Shown here in pieces: positions 36,831-50,418 of a stretch of 64,000 bases of DNA. The notes beneath the pieces are model-generated. The model saw nothing but the letters and a program-made list of their open reading frames with translations, was not told the origin of the DNA and made no database searches. The DNA comes from Adiantum capillus-veneris (taxonomy: Eukaryota > Streptophyta > Polypodiopsida > Polypodiales > Pteridaceae). Location of the stretch: assembly GCA_014529385.2 (NCBI GenBank), contig CM043954.1, forward strand, positions 95,497,247-95,561,246, written 5' to 3'. A program made the position numbers and the translations under genes. Position 1 is the stretch's first letter. Each line of letters begins with the position of its first letter.

Positions 36831-38706
36831 TACATTCACTCAAATCACTACCATATCATGATAGCAAGTTCTCCCTCAAATTGAGCATGAGTTGGCACTT
36901 ATGTATAGGGATGTGCTAGGCACTAATGTGATCATTCCACGAAGGGGAGTAACCCAAAAGCTTTGCGAAAAGTATTGAACTTTTCATGAGGCAAGCCATT
37001 GTGAAAAGGTCTCTAGGGCTATCTTGCATAGGCACATAAGTCAAACTTATCTCTTCAACAGACAACTAAGAAATTCAGTAGTTATAATGATGGGACATCT
37101 TGTGTGCATCAAATGGCCCTTTTCACCCCCTTCTTTCTTTGCAAAATGCATCTTTTCTCCCCTAAATAAGCCCCCTTTTTACACTCACATGCTATTTTAT
37201 GGTAATCCGCAGTAGTTCCACTAGGATAGAGGGTCTATCATAGAAATAATGACCATGCACCTCAAAGTACTTTGTGCAAACATTTAGCACTTTCTTGCAA
37301 CTTCCAATACATTGTCACTTTTAATAAGAAAATGGAGGCAGATTACAATATAGCACCCAGATTTTATCCAAACACATTCGCAAAAGCTTCATGACTAGAA
37401 GTGGCAAGATTAGGTTGCTTGAGCTTCATGACTAGAGGTGGCAAGATTAGGTTGCTTCTTGCCCAAGCACGACATGCATACGCTGCCAAGCATGAGGCAA
37501 AAACCACTTATGGGCACATGATGGGTTTCATGGCAACCATTGGGATTTGACTCCAAAGAAGCATGTAATTATGTGAAAATGGTCTTCTCTTGGTTTAAAC
37601 CTATGATGTATGATTTTACTCAAGTAGCAAAAGATCTACTTTAGAGACTGTCAATGCTTGGAATGTAGGCAATGCATAAATTTACTCGCTTACAAGGCTA
37701 TAAAATTTTAATTTCTAGCAAGTTAATGCATGCATTAACATGAGGCAACCAATAGCATGCTGAGAAAGAATGTCATCAAAGTAGTATTTACCATTATGAA
37801 GACTAACGCTTAAATGTGTTTCCATAGGACTACTCATAGGTTGACAACCCTTAATACCAACGAGTCTTCACCTCAATATGGTTTATCTGACACAATGGTA
37901 ATGCCTCCACACTACTCACCTATATTCTCAAATAAATGCACCCAAGTATGATATGTCAAAGGCGGTGTCTAAATCAACCTAAAAACCATCAATGGGCTTC
38001 TCATTGGTCTAGTAAGTAGCATGCCACCAACACAGAAAACGATGATAGGAAGATATCATCTGCATGCTTCACATACAAAGTGCTCCCAAATGGATTAGTA
38101 GTATGGAATCTATATGCAAGCAAATGAATATGTATCTTTCTATCACAAGCACATGGAGATTGCTTTGAACCATGCAAAGCATTTTCCAACCTAAACACAC
38201 TGTTTTCTTGTTCCTTTTGACTAGAACCATGAGATTGTATTATACATAGTTATCCATTCCAAAATTGCATTCCTTATGTCAAGCTGATGTGCATTTCAAT
38301 CATTATGTGCCACTATACACATGCTACAAATGATTTTCATGCAAGGCTGAAAGAGTGCATTGCTAGTACAAAACAAGAACCCATTTTGGCTCTACCTGGT
38401 TGGTGCTTTCTAGCATATGTCAATTGAAATTTTGGAGGCATTTTGCCTAATGGAAAGAATAGTTTAAAAATCTTATGGACATAAGATGGACCACTTGCCT
38501 GATTTGAAAGAAAATGTGTGTGGCATCATCATAGAGTTTAGTGGTGCATAGATTGTAGTTTGAACTGATGGGATTTCACATGGAATGTACAAGTAGTGGT
38601 GAATTCTCATCAATGTAGGCATTGCAAAGCTTATCTCATGATTTTCCTCCTCTACAACTACCACAATTTCCTCTAATTGTGGTGTTGCTCTCTCTTCTTG
38701 TTTCAT
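36831..38706 (-). mobile_element. Old Ty1/copia remnant
   Basis: Fossil debris downstream (minus sense) of the LTR copies. RNase H-like sequence is at about 36960-37600, related to 55943-56428 (same order: LTR edge, Phe-Thr-Lys region, 'gccaagcatga.gcaaaaaccact' stretch). A reverse-transcriptase piece is at about 38001-38198 (LENALHGSKQSPCACDRK). It is heavily decayed. Part of it may derive from the same family as 55641-60658. Confidence 0.6.
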
Positions 38707-39414
38707 GCATCAAGAGTCCTCCTGCCTATAACTATGAGGATGCTAGGGAAAAAGTTTTGTCGCTCAAACCATCACAATAGAAGAAGCCAAATCAAAGGGA
38801 AACGCTAGTAAGTCTCTTTCTTGCATCAATAATACGTGAAGGAGTCAAGTGGAGGAAAGGAGCACACCCAGCACAAGAACATTATTTTGCAAGAGCCTCT
38901 ATATAGAAAATCTACCACAAAATTGAGAGGTGTGAAGTTACCTTTTCCTTTGCATGCGCTCTTTTGTTTCCAGGCAAGAGTTTTGGATGTGTGTTGTTGT
39001 GTGTTTCAGTTCTTTCATGAAATCTCTCATGTTTCAAATGCTCAAATATAAGGTGTTGATGGATAGTACCAAATTGTGCACTGCCTTGTCATACATTGTA
39101 CCGCACACATGCAATGCTTGTGCTTAAATCTTTAGATTTCAATGCACACATTTAAGAACATAAAGACATGATCCTGGGAGGGCATTGCTTTCAAAACTAG
39201 TTCGTACTGGTGTGTACCCAAATCACCAAATTTTGCTACCTTAATCAAGTCTGGAAGTCTAGGAACCTTCGGGTGTTTGAGATTAAACTGGTTGTAGCTC
39301 ATTTTGATGATATTGTGTGTCTTAGCACCGAGCTCGTCCATGTTGTAGGAGCTAAAAAAGGGATAACATGTAGAGATAAAGAGTGGCACCATGCACTGAG
39401 TTGACTAGGCTTCT
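38707..39414. other. No gene recognised
   Basis: A minus-strand open frame of 86 codons (39132-39392) has no known motif. No repeat structure seen. Confidence 0.4.
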
Positions 39415-39582
39415 CCTAGCACCCATGTTTTGGTTTCAGTTGTGGCTTAGTTCATGGCCCTTATGGAATTGTTGACACCTCAAGGCACATGTTGTACTTG
39501 AGGGCGATTGTATTCTTTTCAAGTTAATATAATTTCTCTCCACTCACAATTGAGAGTATGGCCAAAAAAAAAAAAAAAAAAA
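39415..39582 (+). mobile_element. Non-LTR fragment with hairpin and poly-A tail (copy D)
   Basis: AGTTAATATAATTTCTCTCC, a hairpin around ACTCACAATTGAGAGT (39542-39557), ATGGCC and an 18-19 base A tail. This is the best preserved tail of the family in the window and shows it is a poly-A retroposon. Confidence 0.6.
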
Positions 39583-41200
39583 GGACCTTATGTGCTATTG
39601 TCAAGATTAATGGATAATGCATCATGGTGCTTCTAAAACATATTGGAAAGTACTTTGTTTGGTAATTCCTCTCCCCTTGTCATATTTTCTGTTGTGTAAT
39701 TGTGTATGTAATCAATCTTGGAAGTTTTGCACACTTGTGAGATCTAAGTTTTTGGACAATATCATGTTTGGTATTAACCCAAGGGATTCACTAGTACTAG
39801 CGAGATGTCGCTAGCATCCACCAAAATTACCCATATACATAGGACTCCCCTTATTTACCCATATACATAAGACTCCCCTTTGTTAAATCTACCTTTTTGC
39901 CTTACAAACCCAGCCCCACCACCCCACCCCACCCCACGCCAAAACCCCCCCCTCGAACACATATTATACATTCACGTGATACCATCGTACAACTACCACA
40001 TACTGCTCAAAATTCATCTTCAAAGAGCAAATTCAAGATTCTTGAGAAGAGATGAAGCATGTGGAGAATGCCTATTTTTATCCCCTTATAGAAAAGGCAA
40101 AGTGCATTGTACCAAACTTGTTATTTTACAACATGAATTTCAAAAATGCGTGGACCACATAATTTTTGCACAATGTTTACATGAATTTAACATTGCAAGA
40201 GGTTGCTCTAGCCAACAATAAACACTATTACCCACTTTGTGTGAAAGAATGAGAGGGCATGTCTAACTTTTGAGTGTTTCACCCTTTTAGAAAAATGGAA
40301 AATGGATAAATACCCACATCTAAGCAGATTCTGCCATACACCAAAGGAGTATGGGATGATTCCAAATGACAGTTTTGCATGTAACACATTGAGTGTAAAA
40401 GAGGTGCTTTTAAAGAACTTGAGTGACAAACATTTCTTTATGAATTGTGGCTGATAGTTTTCTAACATAGGTCGTAGAAAAATCCAAAGATATTTGCAAC
40501 CTTACCATTAGGGCCTCCCAATTTTGATATTTTAATTTAAATTATATGCAACCTTATCAAAAATAGGTTGGCACTCATGTCTCATTGAGGAGAATCTCAC
40601 ACGATACCTTGCTTTGGGAAAAGGAAAAGGAAAAGCAAATAGTTTGGATCATAGCTAAGCTTAAGAAAAAGAAAACATGTATCCACGTGTAGGCAGGCAG
40701 GCAGGCAGCAATGCCACGTAGAGATTTCTCTCTGTTATTACCAAAATACTCTTCTAATTTGTGCAAATTCCCAAAAACCCCCTCCAATTTAAAAAAATTC
40801 CAAAATAACATTGTATTTATTTTGGTTGAATTTGTTCAAGATTTTCTAATCTTTATTCCTTTTTTAGAGTTACTTTTTGACAATTGAGGTCCGTTTTCGA
40901 GTGCTTAGGACATAATTTGTCGCAAATTATCTCCAAAAAAAAGCAAATATGTCTAACGAAGGAATCCATGTCCACATAACCAACTCAAATTCTAATTTTA
41001 GCATCTTGTACCTATACACAATGAGTCTTCTTGTGAAAAGCTACAAGTTTTTCAATCTTTGGAGGAATCTAATCTCGCAACAAGGGTATTTTTGGAATTT
41101 TCGAAAAGTTGAAAGGCACATAAGGTGGCATGGGGTATTTTTGCAACATAAGGTGGCATGGGGTATATAATTCCATTCATTTTTGCAACGTAGAATTTAA
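39583..41200. other. Intergenic, AT rich, with a G-quadruplex motif
   Basis: A C-rich stretch at 39914-39935 gives four G4 runs on the minus strand. There is a (GCAG)4-like run near 40691-40708. 'cataaggtggcatgggg' is repeated at about 41119 and 41148 and again at 43532. No gene recognised. Confidence 0.5.
39914..39935 (-). other. G-quadruplex motif
   Basis: Minus strand GGGG-T-GGGG-T-GGGG-TGGT-GGGG: four runs of four G with loops of 1, 1 and 4, the canonical intramolecular G4 pattern. A further run of G7 lies 9 bases away. Confidence 0.7.
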
Positions 41201-42314
<1,114 letters not shown>

Positions 42315-42599
42315 CATCACAATACTGACTCCTTCACCCTTTCGAAAATAAGAATGTCATTTGTCTCCTTTGCTGCCTCCTTAGACTCTTCCCTCTTTTT
42401 CCCCTCAACTGATTGCATCTTTTTAAATTATTGCTTGACTTCAAATAAAACTCAGCTGGTACCACCTACTCATAGCAGGGGGAGTACGGTATGCAGGGAT
42501 GAGATTCGTAGGCGAGAATGAGTAGAGTAGGCAATGATGAGCAGCCCAAGTTGCGTGCATTGGGCAGGAGGTGAGTAACAGAGGGGATACTATGTTGAG

Positions 42600-43398
42600 G
42601 AGGCCGGTCTGGAGGTTGCAAGATAGTTGTTGGTTATGGGAGAAAACCCTGATTGATGGTAAGTTCTTTCGCTATCTCTCATAGCCATCGGCGAACACTG
42701 TTCAAGAGCTCCGACTTGTCCTTGACCTCACTCTAGTGGAGCAAGAGACGACCTGGGGAGTGGGTAAGATTGAACCTAGATATAAAGGGATACATACTAT
42801 GGAGTATGAACAAACCAATTCCCAATTATCTTGATTTGAATATGGGTAGTTTTGGCACCTACCAACAAGAGTTATCATTTGCCTCATTCCTAAATGCCTG
42901 CTACAAATGTTGCAAAAATGGTCACTATGCTAGGGACTTCCTTGGTCACTATGCTAGGGACACTCGGATGTACAATGAATCTAGTCAGCCTGATTCGATT
43001 GCAAGTAGAGCTCTTGACATTAAGCTTGACCTCATCAACCATATTGTTAAGGTTTTGGGTAATACAACCAACACTGTTAGTTTGCTTAAGCATCAAAAGA
43101 AGAAAAAGTGATGCTTGTTGTTTCTCCTTTTGATGGTAAGTTCCCGTCACATTGACTTGGTCAAGGGGTGTGCCATGGCAAGGCCATCTCCTTGGTGGCA
43201 ACCCCAAGATAGTGTTGGTTCTCTTCTGTTATTGATGATCATTGGGTGGCGTGCTTGATCATCTAATGTATCTGATGGTTTTATGGTTAGGTTGTTGTGT
43301 GTAGTATGCTAGTAGATGCCATGCCTCGATTAGAGCATGGCTTACTTTGTAACTTTCTTGTTTTCATAATTTATATATACACTCACTATTGTGAGTTT

Positions 43399-43400
<2 letters not shown>
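42600..43400 (+). mobile_element. Retroposon remnant with CCHC knuckle and hairpin tail (copy E)
   Basis: A plus-strand frame at about 42770-43111 contains a zinc-knuckle-like CYKCCKNGHYARDF, with a short duplication of GHYARD beside it. About 270 bases later comes the family tail: TTATATATACACTCAC-TATT-GTGAGT (hairpin 43381-43396). Whether the knuckle belongs to the same retroposon or to a Gag fragment is not settled. Confidence 0.4.

Positions 43401-43445
<45 letters not shown>
43401..43445. repeat. (AT)n microsatellite
   Basis: About 22 AT units where the A tail of copy E would be, as if the tail had become a microsatellite. Confidence 0.95.
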
Positions 43446-43448
<3 letters not shown>

Positions 43449-43575
43449 ACCTTGATTGGTTGAATTGTACAGTGGAGCAAGCTCCCACCTTATGGGGAAA
43501 TTACTACCACGTAGCAACGGAATACTTGTGGCACATAAGGTGGCATGGGGTAGGTTTGGGAAAAGTGTATTGAAT

Positions 43576-44516
43576 ATATTTTTTTTGGTGGAAAATTTCA
43601 CATTATGTGAGAAATTATATTAATAAAAAGAAACCACTACACCAGCGCCATGTTCAACACGAACCATGGCCAAAAAAACACCAATTGTCCATAGGCTAAT
43701 TAGGGAGCCACCCGCACATATCCAGAGTGCAGCCATCATTACGAAGGAGCACTCAAACTCAATACACAGAGATATGATCATCATAACAAAAAAACATTTG
43801 CATGGTTTCCATAGGGCACAAACCCGCTGCCATCACAGGATAGGTCCCCTCCCATACAAAGCTAAAGAAGCATACCGAATGAGAAGCTTTTTGCAAAGGA
43901 AGAAGCCAGGTCGCACTTCGATATAGCAAAGGACTGGATGTAGGAAACTAAACCACAACAAATGTTAGGATTTTGTGGAGAGACAACCCAGGGAGGTCAC
44001 CTAATAATTTTGTCACTATCATGTGAGTGCAACAGAAGGGGTTATTAAATTTTATTTTTTCTCACATTTTCATATACATAGGGTACTATAAAATGGAATT
44101 GGGAAAAAAATTTATGGATTGAATAGGAAAAGGATTCGTTTTATTTGTCAACAAAAATTCAGAGATAAGAAGTTTTAAAAAAAGTCCTTGAACATACGTG
44201 ATACACACAATCTATACATAATGACCCCCTCCAGAGAGCCAGGCACCAGCAATAGAAGCCAATTCTTGCCACCACAGAGTCGACACCCACCACATACCAG
44301 CCCCATGCCAAACGATAGCACCACGGAACAGGTTGCCCAAACCCACCACCAAGTGACACAGCTCAAAACCAAACAAGGCAAGATTCCACCCTTTGATAGA
44401 AAGGGGGCCCCTGCCAAGCCACTGCAACCAAAAATATGTATTAACAATTGGTTAGAAGGGGTGATGCTAAAAGTTGAAATGCGGTAGAGGCATAATAATG
44501 CCTCCCATAATGACAC
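43576..44516 (-). mobile_element. Non-LTR fragment with hairpin tail (copy B)
   Basis: Minus-strand 3' end: TTAATATAATTTCTCACATA, hairpin within 43598-43610, TTTTCCACC and A8 ending about 43576. The region next to the tail matches copy A at 20105-21044. The minus-strand open frame 44175-44516 has no recognised motif. The 5' limit is uncertain. Confidence 0.5.
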
Positions 44517-44547
44517 TGCACTTTGAATAAAATATCACATTTACAAA

Positions 44548-44627
44548 ATGTTGCCTTGACATTTAAACATTGTCAACTAAATTAAATAAAAAATACAAAG
44601 TATACATCATGGTCCATGCTCGGGGGG

Positions 44628-44658
<31 letters not shown>

Positions 44659-44903
44659 TTTACTATATGTAAAATATCGAATCTGTATCTTGCACCTCCA
44701 ATAGGATCTGTGTACGACTCTTGTGTGTCTTCATGTTGTAGACAATGGTCCTTCCTTTCTCTTGGTCGGGGATGGTGATCAAGCTCGTGCCCCAATCTTG
44801 CTTAGCACCAAGGGTTATAAGCCATGTTGCCTTGACATTTAAACATTGTCAACTAAATTAAATAAAAAATACAAAGTATACATCATGGTCCATGCTCGGG
44901 GGG

Positions 44904-44934
<31 letters not shown>

Positions 44935-45099
44935 TTTACTATATGTAAAATATCGAATCTGTATCTTGCACCTCCAATAGGATCTGTGTACGACTCTTGT
45001 GTGTCTTCATGTTGTAGACAATGGTCCTTCCTTTCTCTTGGTCGGGGATGGTGATCAAGCTCGTGCCCCAATCTTGCTTAGCACCAAGGGTTATAAGCC
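44548..45099. repeat. Perfect 276-bp tandem duplication
   Basis: 44548-44823 and 44824-45099 are identical as far as I can read, including a G7(TG)13T7 microsatellite in each (44622-44661 and 44898-44937). It lies within the gypsy remnant, just 3' of its protease region. Confidence 0.9.
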
Positions 45100-46799
45100 A
45101 TGGCCTCCCTAAATGATCGGATAAGCATTCTCACCCGCTTGCATCACATAGCAATCAACCAAGCACTCAATCCCCAAGGCTTTTATCTTCACATCTTCAC
45201 CTCTCCCAAGGCACCTTGCCTTTTTGTGGTTGGCCATCCTCATACGGATTGAAGCATTCACTAACATCTTGACTCTTGCTTCCTTCATGATAGCCTTGGT
45301 CATGACACACACTTGGGCACCACCATCCACATATGCTTGCACTTCTGTCTTCTTTTACAACATAGCTTCAACTATTGGCACCATATCCACCAAGTGACCA
45401 ACCCTCAAGGATGACACCGTGCTTTGATGATTTTTATTTTTGGAAGGAAGCCGCGTACTCACACATTTGGTCCACTGCTTCATCAATTTAGCATTTAAAG
45501 CCACCAACTGACCAAAAGATATATTGGCCTTTTGATTTTGTATGTCATCGACTATATCATAGTGTTCAACACCTTGGCCAAGGGGGTAGTCCATTGGACC
45601 TATTTTCCTTCTTCGTCACCTCTTACTACTCTCTGGTTTGTGTTCTACCTTAGCGTTTCCTTTCATTGCTCTTCTTTCCCTCTCTTCTTTTTTCTCTTTC
45701 TCCCTATCATGCCTAGCTCTCCAATTGACCAAAACATCCACATCTTGATGCTCAAGGGTAATGATGCTAATAGCCCTACCTTCTCCATTTGCAGGCAACG
45801 GTTGTGGTTGTTGTTGTGGTGGCGGTGCTTCTGGTGCCCGCTTTGGATGATTTTCTTCTATTCTCCTTCGACCACGTCCATATAAGGGGTATATCCCTCC
45901 TCTCTCTCTTGGTGATTCACGACAATCAGGAGCGTAGTGACCCTCTTCATCACAATTGTAGCATCTACATGTAGCCTCCGTCCCCTACCTCTCCCAACTG
46001 GCCGCTCTTCTGTTTGGTTTCTATTCATTATGTAAATTCTTACTTCTTGGAACTGACCAGAAAGATCATGCAAAACCCGGACTAACGGGATCCGGACCTG
46101 GAACCACTCGCTCCACTTTATCATCCACTACCACAGAGGTACCATTGTTTGCACCACAACTCGCTCAGCATGTGTCATGCCTTGCTCCCACCTTCTCTTG
46201 ATCTTCTTACTCTTGGCCTTGACAATTTTCATAGCTCTTTCAAATGTGAAAACATTAGGGCCAAAAACTTCTAAAAAAGGGTTGTTTGGTCATCCACGGA
46301 TTAAGAAATAGGCCATTACTCACTTGACACGTATACAAAAGTATGGCATTCGTGTCTCCTCTAGCTTGAGGTTTTGTGCTCCTACTTTAGCGGAAAACGT
46401 CTAAATGTCACTTTTATTTGGCTAAATTGCCTATAATTGATGGCGTTCCTGTTATTTTTGACGGATAACATTATATTATAGGCCTGATGTACAAGTGCTC
46501 TTTTCTATTTAATATTGTACAATCTTAAGCTAGAAGATACAAGATCTTTCTTTTCAAACAGTGATGATGACACCTATTAATGACTGACCCGTATTTTTTT
46601 CAATGTCTACTTTTCACTTACCTCTATTTTTAAGCACCACATTAAGAGCTTGCACTCATCACGTGCCTACACAATATCTACATCAAGATGGGACAACACC
46701 TGAACACATCCTTTCTCACATTGTTTTGGATCAATGACCACACTGTGCGATTGTGGCTTGATTGATCTAGTCACTCTACCCCCACTCGCCCCGTTTTGG

Positions 46800-47275
46800 T
46801 AGTGTACCCACATCGTGCGCAAAAGGACTCAATGGGTTTTTCCCTCCTCCCCCTATCACGTTGGTCCAACTCTTGCCCACAGTGTGCTTGTCATATGTGA
46901 GCTTGTCACCCTCCTATTGCGTTGTTCTAACTCTGTGGCCACACCACATAAGAACCTTGAATCACCTTGTAAATGGGATTCCTAAGGTTTTCATAAATCA
47001 TGTGCAAAAGCGCTCACAGAATTTGACACTCCCCATATTGCACCATTTTAGCTCTTGCCCACACCGTGCAAAGAGGACATCATACAACTTGTCCCTCCCC
47101 CCTCATCGCATTGTTTTGACTCCATACACACACCATGCAAAAAAATCTTGAGTGACCTTATTATTTGGACTTATTTTTCAAATCGTGTGCAAAAGCGCTC
47201 AGAGACTTTGACACTCCCCATGTTGCGCCATTTTAGCTCTTGCCTACACCGCGTGAAGAGGGAATCCTATGGTTT
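46800..47275. repeat. 185-bp tandem repeat, about three units
   Basis: The phrase TGTGCAAAAGCGCTCA recurs at 47001 and 47186 (period 185) with 'gacactcccca.gttg..ccattttagctcttgcc' after it. A more diverged unit is at about 46815. Confidence 0.7.
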
Positions 47276-47311
47276 TTTTCTCATACGTAAAAGATATTAG
47301 CAAAAGTTCTA

Positions 47312-47517
47312 TTTGGTGCCACACTATGCCTTGCTTTCACAATAGGATAGGGGGTATTTTTAGAATCTCACTACCCCAACCCTCATGTTGTGTGGGTCAT
47401 TTTTGGAACACCAATTTGGTGCCACACTATGCCTTGCTTCCACAACAGGATAGGGGATTAGTTTTAGAATCTCATTACATCAATTGTGACATGTGGGTTA
47501 TTTGCATTCACAGATTC
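47312..47517. repeat. 103-bp tandem repeat, two units
   Basis: TTTGGTGCCACACTATGCC at 47312 and 47415. Both continue with 'ttgct..cacaa.aggatagggg', 'tttttagaatctca' and 'gtgggt.att'. Confidence 0.8.
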
Positions 47518-48769
47518 ACCTTTCTTGCCTACCCCTCTCCTCGCACCGTACGGGATAATGCCTTCGGAGGCCTTTTTTGGCCCTACCGACCTCTCCGGGT
47601 GTCAGAATGAGGCTTATAGCTAGTCGTTCTCGGGGTTTTTGGGCATTTCGAACTCATCTGTGATATTAAATTTTTTTCATTTTCTCTATTTGAAAGTTAT
47701 AATTTTAAGTTAAGTCAAAAGAGCTGAAGCAACAAAGTTTTATTAACATGGCTTAAAGGCAAAGTGGCTCGAGGGAGATGAAGATTTTAATAATAATGAT
47801 GGTCCATGCCAATGGTTTCTAGATGTCATGTTATAGGATCATGGTCACATGGAAGTCTACATAGAAGAGTGAAAAAATTTGAAGCTCAAGAATAGTTAAA
47901 AGGAAACTTGTCTTAGGAGTTATACATGAGTAAAATGATTGTGTGGCAAAGGGGAAATAAGTGCTAATCCTGATGTTGCAATGTTTAGAGGAACATATGT
48001 TGTAACTTTACAAGGTATTATATTGTGAAAATGAATGTTTTGCAAGGAGATTGAAAGTAAATTTTCAAGGAGGTTTAAAGTAAATTTACAAGGAATTATA
48101 TTGTTCAAATGATAGACTTTTGCAAAGAATGATATTGTAACTTTGGATCTAAATAGTCTCCTCCTTGGAATGATTGTGATGTTCACAACAAGGTGGTTGT
48201 TGTTGGTTCTTTGATCTCATCCTCTATAATTTCCTCCCTTGGTACCGACTAAGTAATTATTTTAGTGCATTGTTTCTTCTTTGTCATCCTCCCTTTCTTG
48301 TTGATATGAAAAATGAAGTTTGTGCTTGATAATGTGACTTCTATGTGTTGCAATGGGCCCTTGTTTTGCAAAATATGGTCCATGTAGATAGAGCATATGC
48401 TGCAAGATATCATGAGATCCAATTTTCAACATAGAAAACTAAGTGAATCTTTTGGCTTTTAAACCTCCTATTGAAGCATCCTGCAAAACATTTCCTATCC
48501 TTTTAGAAATAGTTGGATCCTTCTTCAAATGAAGATGGCCACCATGGAAATCTATTTATGAGAGTAAGGCTTCAAACTTTTCTATTTACCTTCCAGTTTG
48601 TGGATTAACAGGATACAAGCTCACTTTTGTCCATATCCATTTGCTTGCTCCGTTGGCTTTGTAATGCTTGAGCTCAGACACTTGCAGCCTTTGATACACA
48701 ACCCTCACGGTTTCTTACACTTGGTTGAGCTTGATTTCCATATGGAACAACTTAATGAGTTTCTAGGCA

Positions 48770-49180
48770 GAGTGGAAATGGTGAAAACGCTTGTGAGACT
48801 GAAGGAGCTTCTAACTAGAGCAAAACTAGTGAGAAAGTTTGGAAAACTTGTGAGGCTGAAGTGAGCTTCTAGGAAGAGCAAAACTAGTGAGAAAATCTGG
48901 AAATCTTGTGAGGGTGAGGAGAGAAAAATGGTTTCCATGAAGAGAAGAAATGATGGGGAAACTTGTGAGGTTGAAGTGAGCTTGTAGCCAAGAAAAACTA
49001 GTGAGAAAAATTGGAAAGCTTGTGTGGGTGAAGAGAACAAAATGGTGGTTCTCTTGCAATGGTGAAGAGAGAAAAACCGCAGTGGTCCTTCTAGCTAGAC
49101 CAGAAATGGCGGTCCTCTTGCGAAGGTAGAGAGAGCTTGGAAAGCTTGTGAGGGTGAAGAGAGACTAATAAAATGGGTTG
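48770..49180. repeat. Degenerate 60-70 bp tandem repeat
   Basis: Recurring order of 'aaaactagtgagaaa', 'tggaaa.cttgtgagg.tgaag' and 'gagcttctag'. At least five irregular copies. Confidence 0.65.
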
Positions 49181-49464
49181 AGGGAAAGAATAGCGAGGAA
49201 AACCATCATTCAAAAGTGAAAATTTTGTATTTGCCGCCAAGCCAACAAAATAGGTCCAGTAGGGGAGAAAGTAATGTGAAAATGACATCTTTTGTTCATA
49301 TTGAAAGATCTGTACCGGGATACTCTTTAAATGCTCTAGATATGCTTTGAATACCCAAAATGGTCAAATTTGGAGCTGTTTTGATTGTCAAATGCTTCGC
49401 TAATTAGCAAACTAACCAATTCCTTACAGAGTCCTTTTTAACTCCCTTTTGGCCCTAATGGGAC

Positions 49465-50030
49465 CCTCTTGATTGACCTTCTCTTTTACACTTGGATGGA
49501 GACAATCCATAAACTGATGCACTTTAAAGAGATCCCCTGAGTACTTGGGATGCCGCCTCTAATTGCACCCAAAGTCCTTTGAAGTGTTGCAAAAACTCTT
49601 TAAAGTTAGCATGAACATCTTGCTGCAAACCTCTCAATTTTGTTTTCGCTTCTGTAACTGGATCTAGACCTTGAACCACTCGCTCCACTTTATCATCCAC
49701 TACCACAGAGGGACCATTGGTTGCACCACAACTGGCTCAGCATGTGTCATGCCTTGCTCCCACCTTCTCTTGATCTTCTTACTCTTGGCCTTGACAATTT
49801 CCATAGCGCTTTCAAATGTGAAAAGGCTCCTCTTGATCAACCTTATCGCTTACACTTGGATGGAGACAATCCATAAACTGATGCACTTTAAAGAGATCCC
49901 CTGGAGTACTGGGGATGCCGCCTCTAATTGCACCCAAAGTCCTTTGAAGTGTTGCAAAAACTCTTTAAAGATGGCATGAACATCTTGCTGCAAACCTCTC
50001 AATTTTATCGTCACTTCTGTTGCGGATAGT
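49465..50030. repeat. About 365-bp tandem duplication within gypsy Gag
   Basis: The stretch 'cacttggatggagacaatccataaactgatgc' occurs at about 49490 and 49853, followed by the same Gag sequence. These are two diverged copies in the fossil. Confidence 0.7.
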
Positions 50031-50397
50031 TTCTTTCTAAGCCTGTCAAAAATTGTATGCTTCACCTCCTGCTATGTTTTCTTTTTGTCTTCCTCTAAAC
50101 CTTCAAACCACGCATGAGCTTCTTCTTTAAGTCCAAATATATGAAGATTTGCTTCATCATTCACAATATGCATACCAAGTGTATGCCACTCAAAGTCCGC
50201 AGTCCAATCCTTCACATCTTCCTTCCTGTGAACATTGGCCGACTATACGCCATCCCTTGAGAGTCGCTTCTCCCTTGCGTAAGTAGCTCCACAAAAGTTG
50301 AAGTCTTGCACCTCAACCAAACCACCACTTTTATTCAATGAAGCTCAAAATTCAGATCAAAACCACTTCACGTGGGTGCTCAACCGACAAATTTTCG

Positions 50398-50418
50398 CTC
50401 CCCAACGGGATCGCCAAA
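50398..50418 (-). promoter_or_regulatory. Primer-binding site of the second gypsy element
   Basis: Minus strand TTTGGCGATCCCGTTGGGG, similar in form to gypsy primer sites (TGGCGCC...). It marks the inner edge of the probable 5' LTR. Confidence 0.5.

Larger units (their letters stand above)
46260..49465. other. Tandem-array block inside the gypsy remnant
   Basis: It holds about three diverged 185-bp units (46800-47275), two 103-bp units (47312-47517), short A/T-rich repeats (48000-48150) and a degenerate 60-70 bp repeat (48770-49180). No gene recognised. Minus-strand Leu/Ser/Phe-rich frames come from the repeat. Confidence 0.6.

Noticed and set aside
46800-47520. CRISPR-like spaced repeats
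   Set aside because: Units of 185 and 103 bp diverge along their length with no constant repeat and unique spacers, in a plant genome.
48705-49060. Minus-strand Leu/Phe/Ser-rich frames that look like membrane proteins
   Set aside because: They are readings of the degenerate tandem repeat at 48770-49180.
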